Below the pieces are notes generated by a model. The model did no database searches and was not told the DNA's origin. It was given only the letters and a program-made list of their open reading frames with translations. Positions 33,313 through 33,316 of a DNA stretch of 33,316 bases are shown piece by piece; position 1 is the first letter of the stretch, and every line of letters begins with the position of its first letter. The position numbers and the translations under genes were made by a program. The DNA is from Candidatus Altimarinota bacterium (GTDB lineage Bacteria > Patescibacteriota > JACMRA01). Location: the NCBI GenBank assembly GCA_012031925.1, contig JAAUSE010000009.1, positions 1-33,316 on the forward strand, given 5' to 3'.

Positions 33313-33316
33313 TTAT

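Noticed and set aside
1-33316. UGA recoded as glycine or tryptophan, as in some CPR lineages
   Set aside because: RF2 is encoded and several genes end in TGA at natural positions. The observed breaks are frame changes, not single internal TGA codons.
1-33316. CRISPR array, rRNA genes or prophage modules
   Set aside because: No regularly spaced repeats, no rRNA sequence and no phage structural or lysis genes were seen; the baseplate-J-like protein is membrane-anchored and isolated.

Overview
The window is very AT-rich and gene-dense and reads as a chromosome segment of an ultrasmall bacterium of the Candidate Phyla Radiation (Patescibacteria). That placement is an inference from gene content: a membrane protein plus VirD4/TraM-like ATPase pair, a membrane-anchored baseplate-J-like protein, a sunset-like anchored protein, a minimal bL28, many small membrane proteins of unknown function, almost no Shine-Dalgarno sequences, and many promoters whose -10 box lies 6-9 bases before the start codon. 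Release factor 2 is encoded (GGQ and SPF motifs) and several genes end in TGA, so UGA is a stop here and the UGA=Gly lineages are unlikely. The exact lineage cannot be read from the sequence.

Layout. 1-340: tail of an IS200/IS605 transposase, its end hairpin and a 96-nt imperfect inverted repeat. 550-3050: small genes of unknown function, mostly membrane proteins. 3049-8229 (minus): an unknown protein, a DegT-type aminotransferase, a transglutaminase-like protease, a gene broken into three frames (6277-6886) and a Pif1/RecD-like helicase. 8321-11509: an unknown membrane protein, a free-standing C-terminal half of valyl-tRNA synthetase, two unknown small proteins and a fructose-6-phosphate-aldolase-type transaldolase. 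11804-14333: VirD4/TraM-like ATPase, bL28 and an anchored extracellular protein. 14510-19127 (minus): an exopolysaccharide cluster of a GH8 glucanase, a cellulose-synthase-like GT2 and an ArnT/PMT-like glycosyltransferase. 19570-24410: baseplate-J-like protein, prfB, a membrane protein probably related to the ATPase and infC. 24559-27816: a 1085-residue surface protein. 28370-33312: RNase Y, a multi-membrane-span glycosyltransferase, phosphoglycerate kinase, tRNA-Glu and the start of recG.

The main global oddity is that at least ten genes, including infC, prfB and rny, are interrupted by single-base frame changes, nearly all in A or T runs and mostly as if one base were missing. I annotate these as single genes. 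Homopolymer indels in the assembly are the simplest explanation; polymerase or ribosome slippage is the biological alternative.

Functionally, the window combines translation and RNA turnover (bL28, IF3, RF2, RNase Y, tRNA-Glu, a ValRS fragment), a reduced carbon core (Pgk, transaldolase-type aldolase) and a large investment in the cell surface (polysaccharide synthesis, a large Cys-paired surface protein, anchored extracellular proteins, a secretion-like ATPase).
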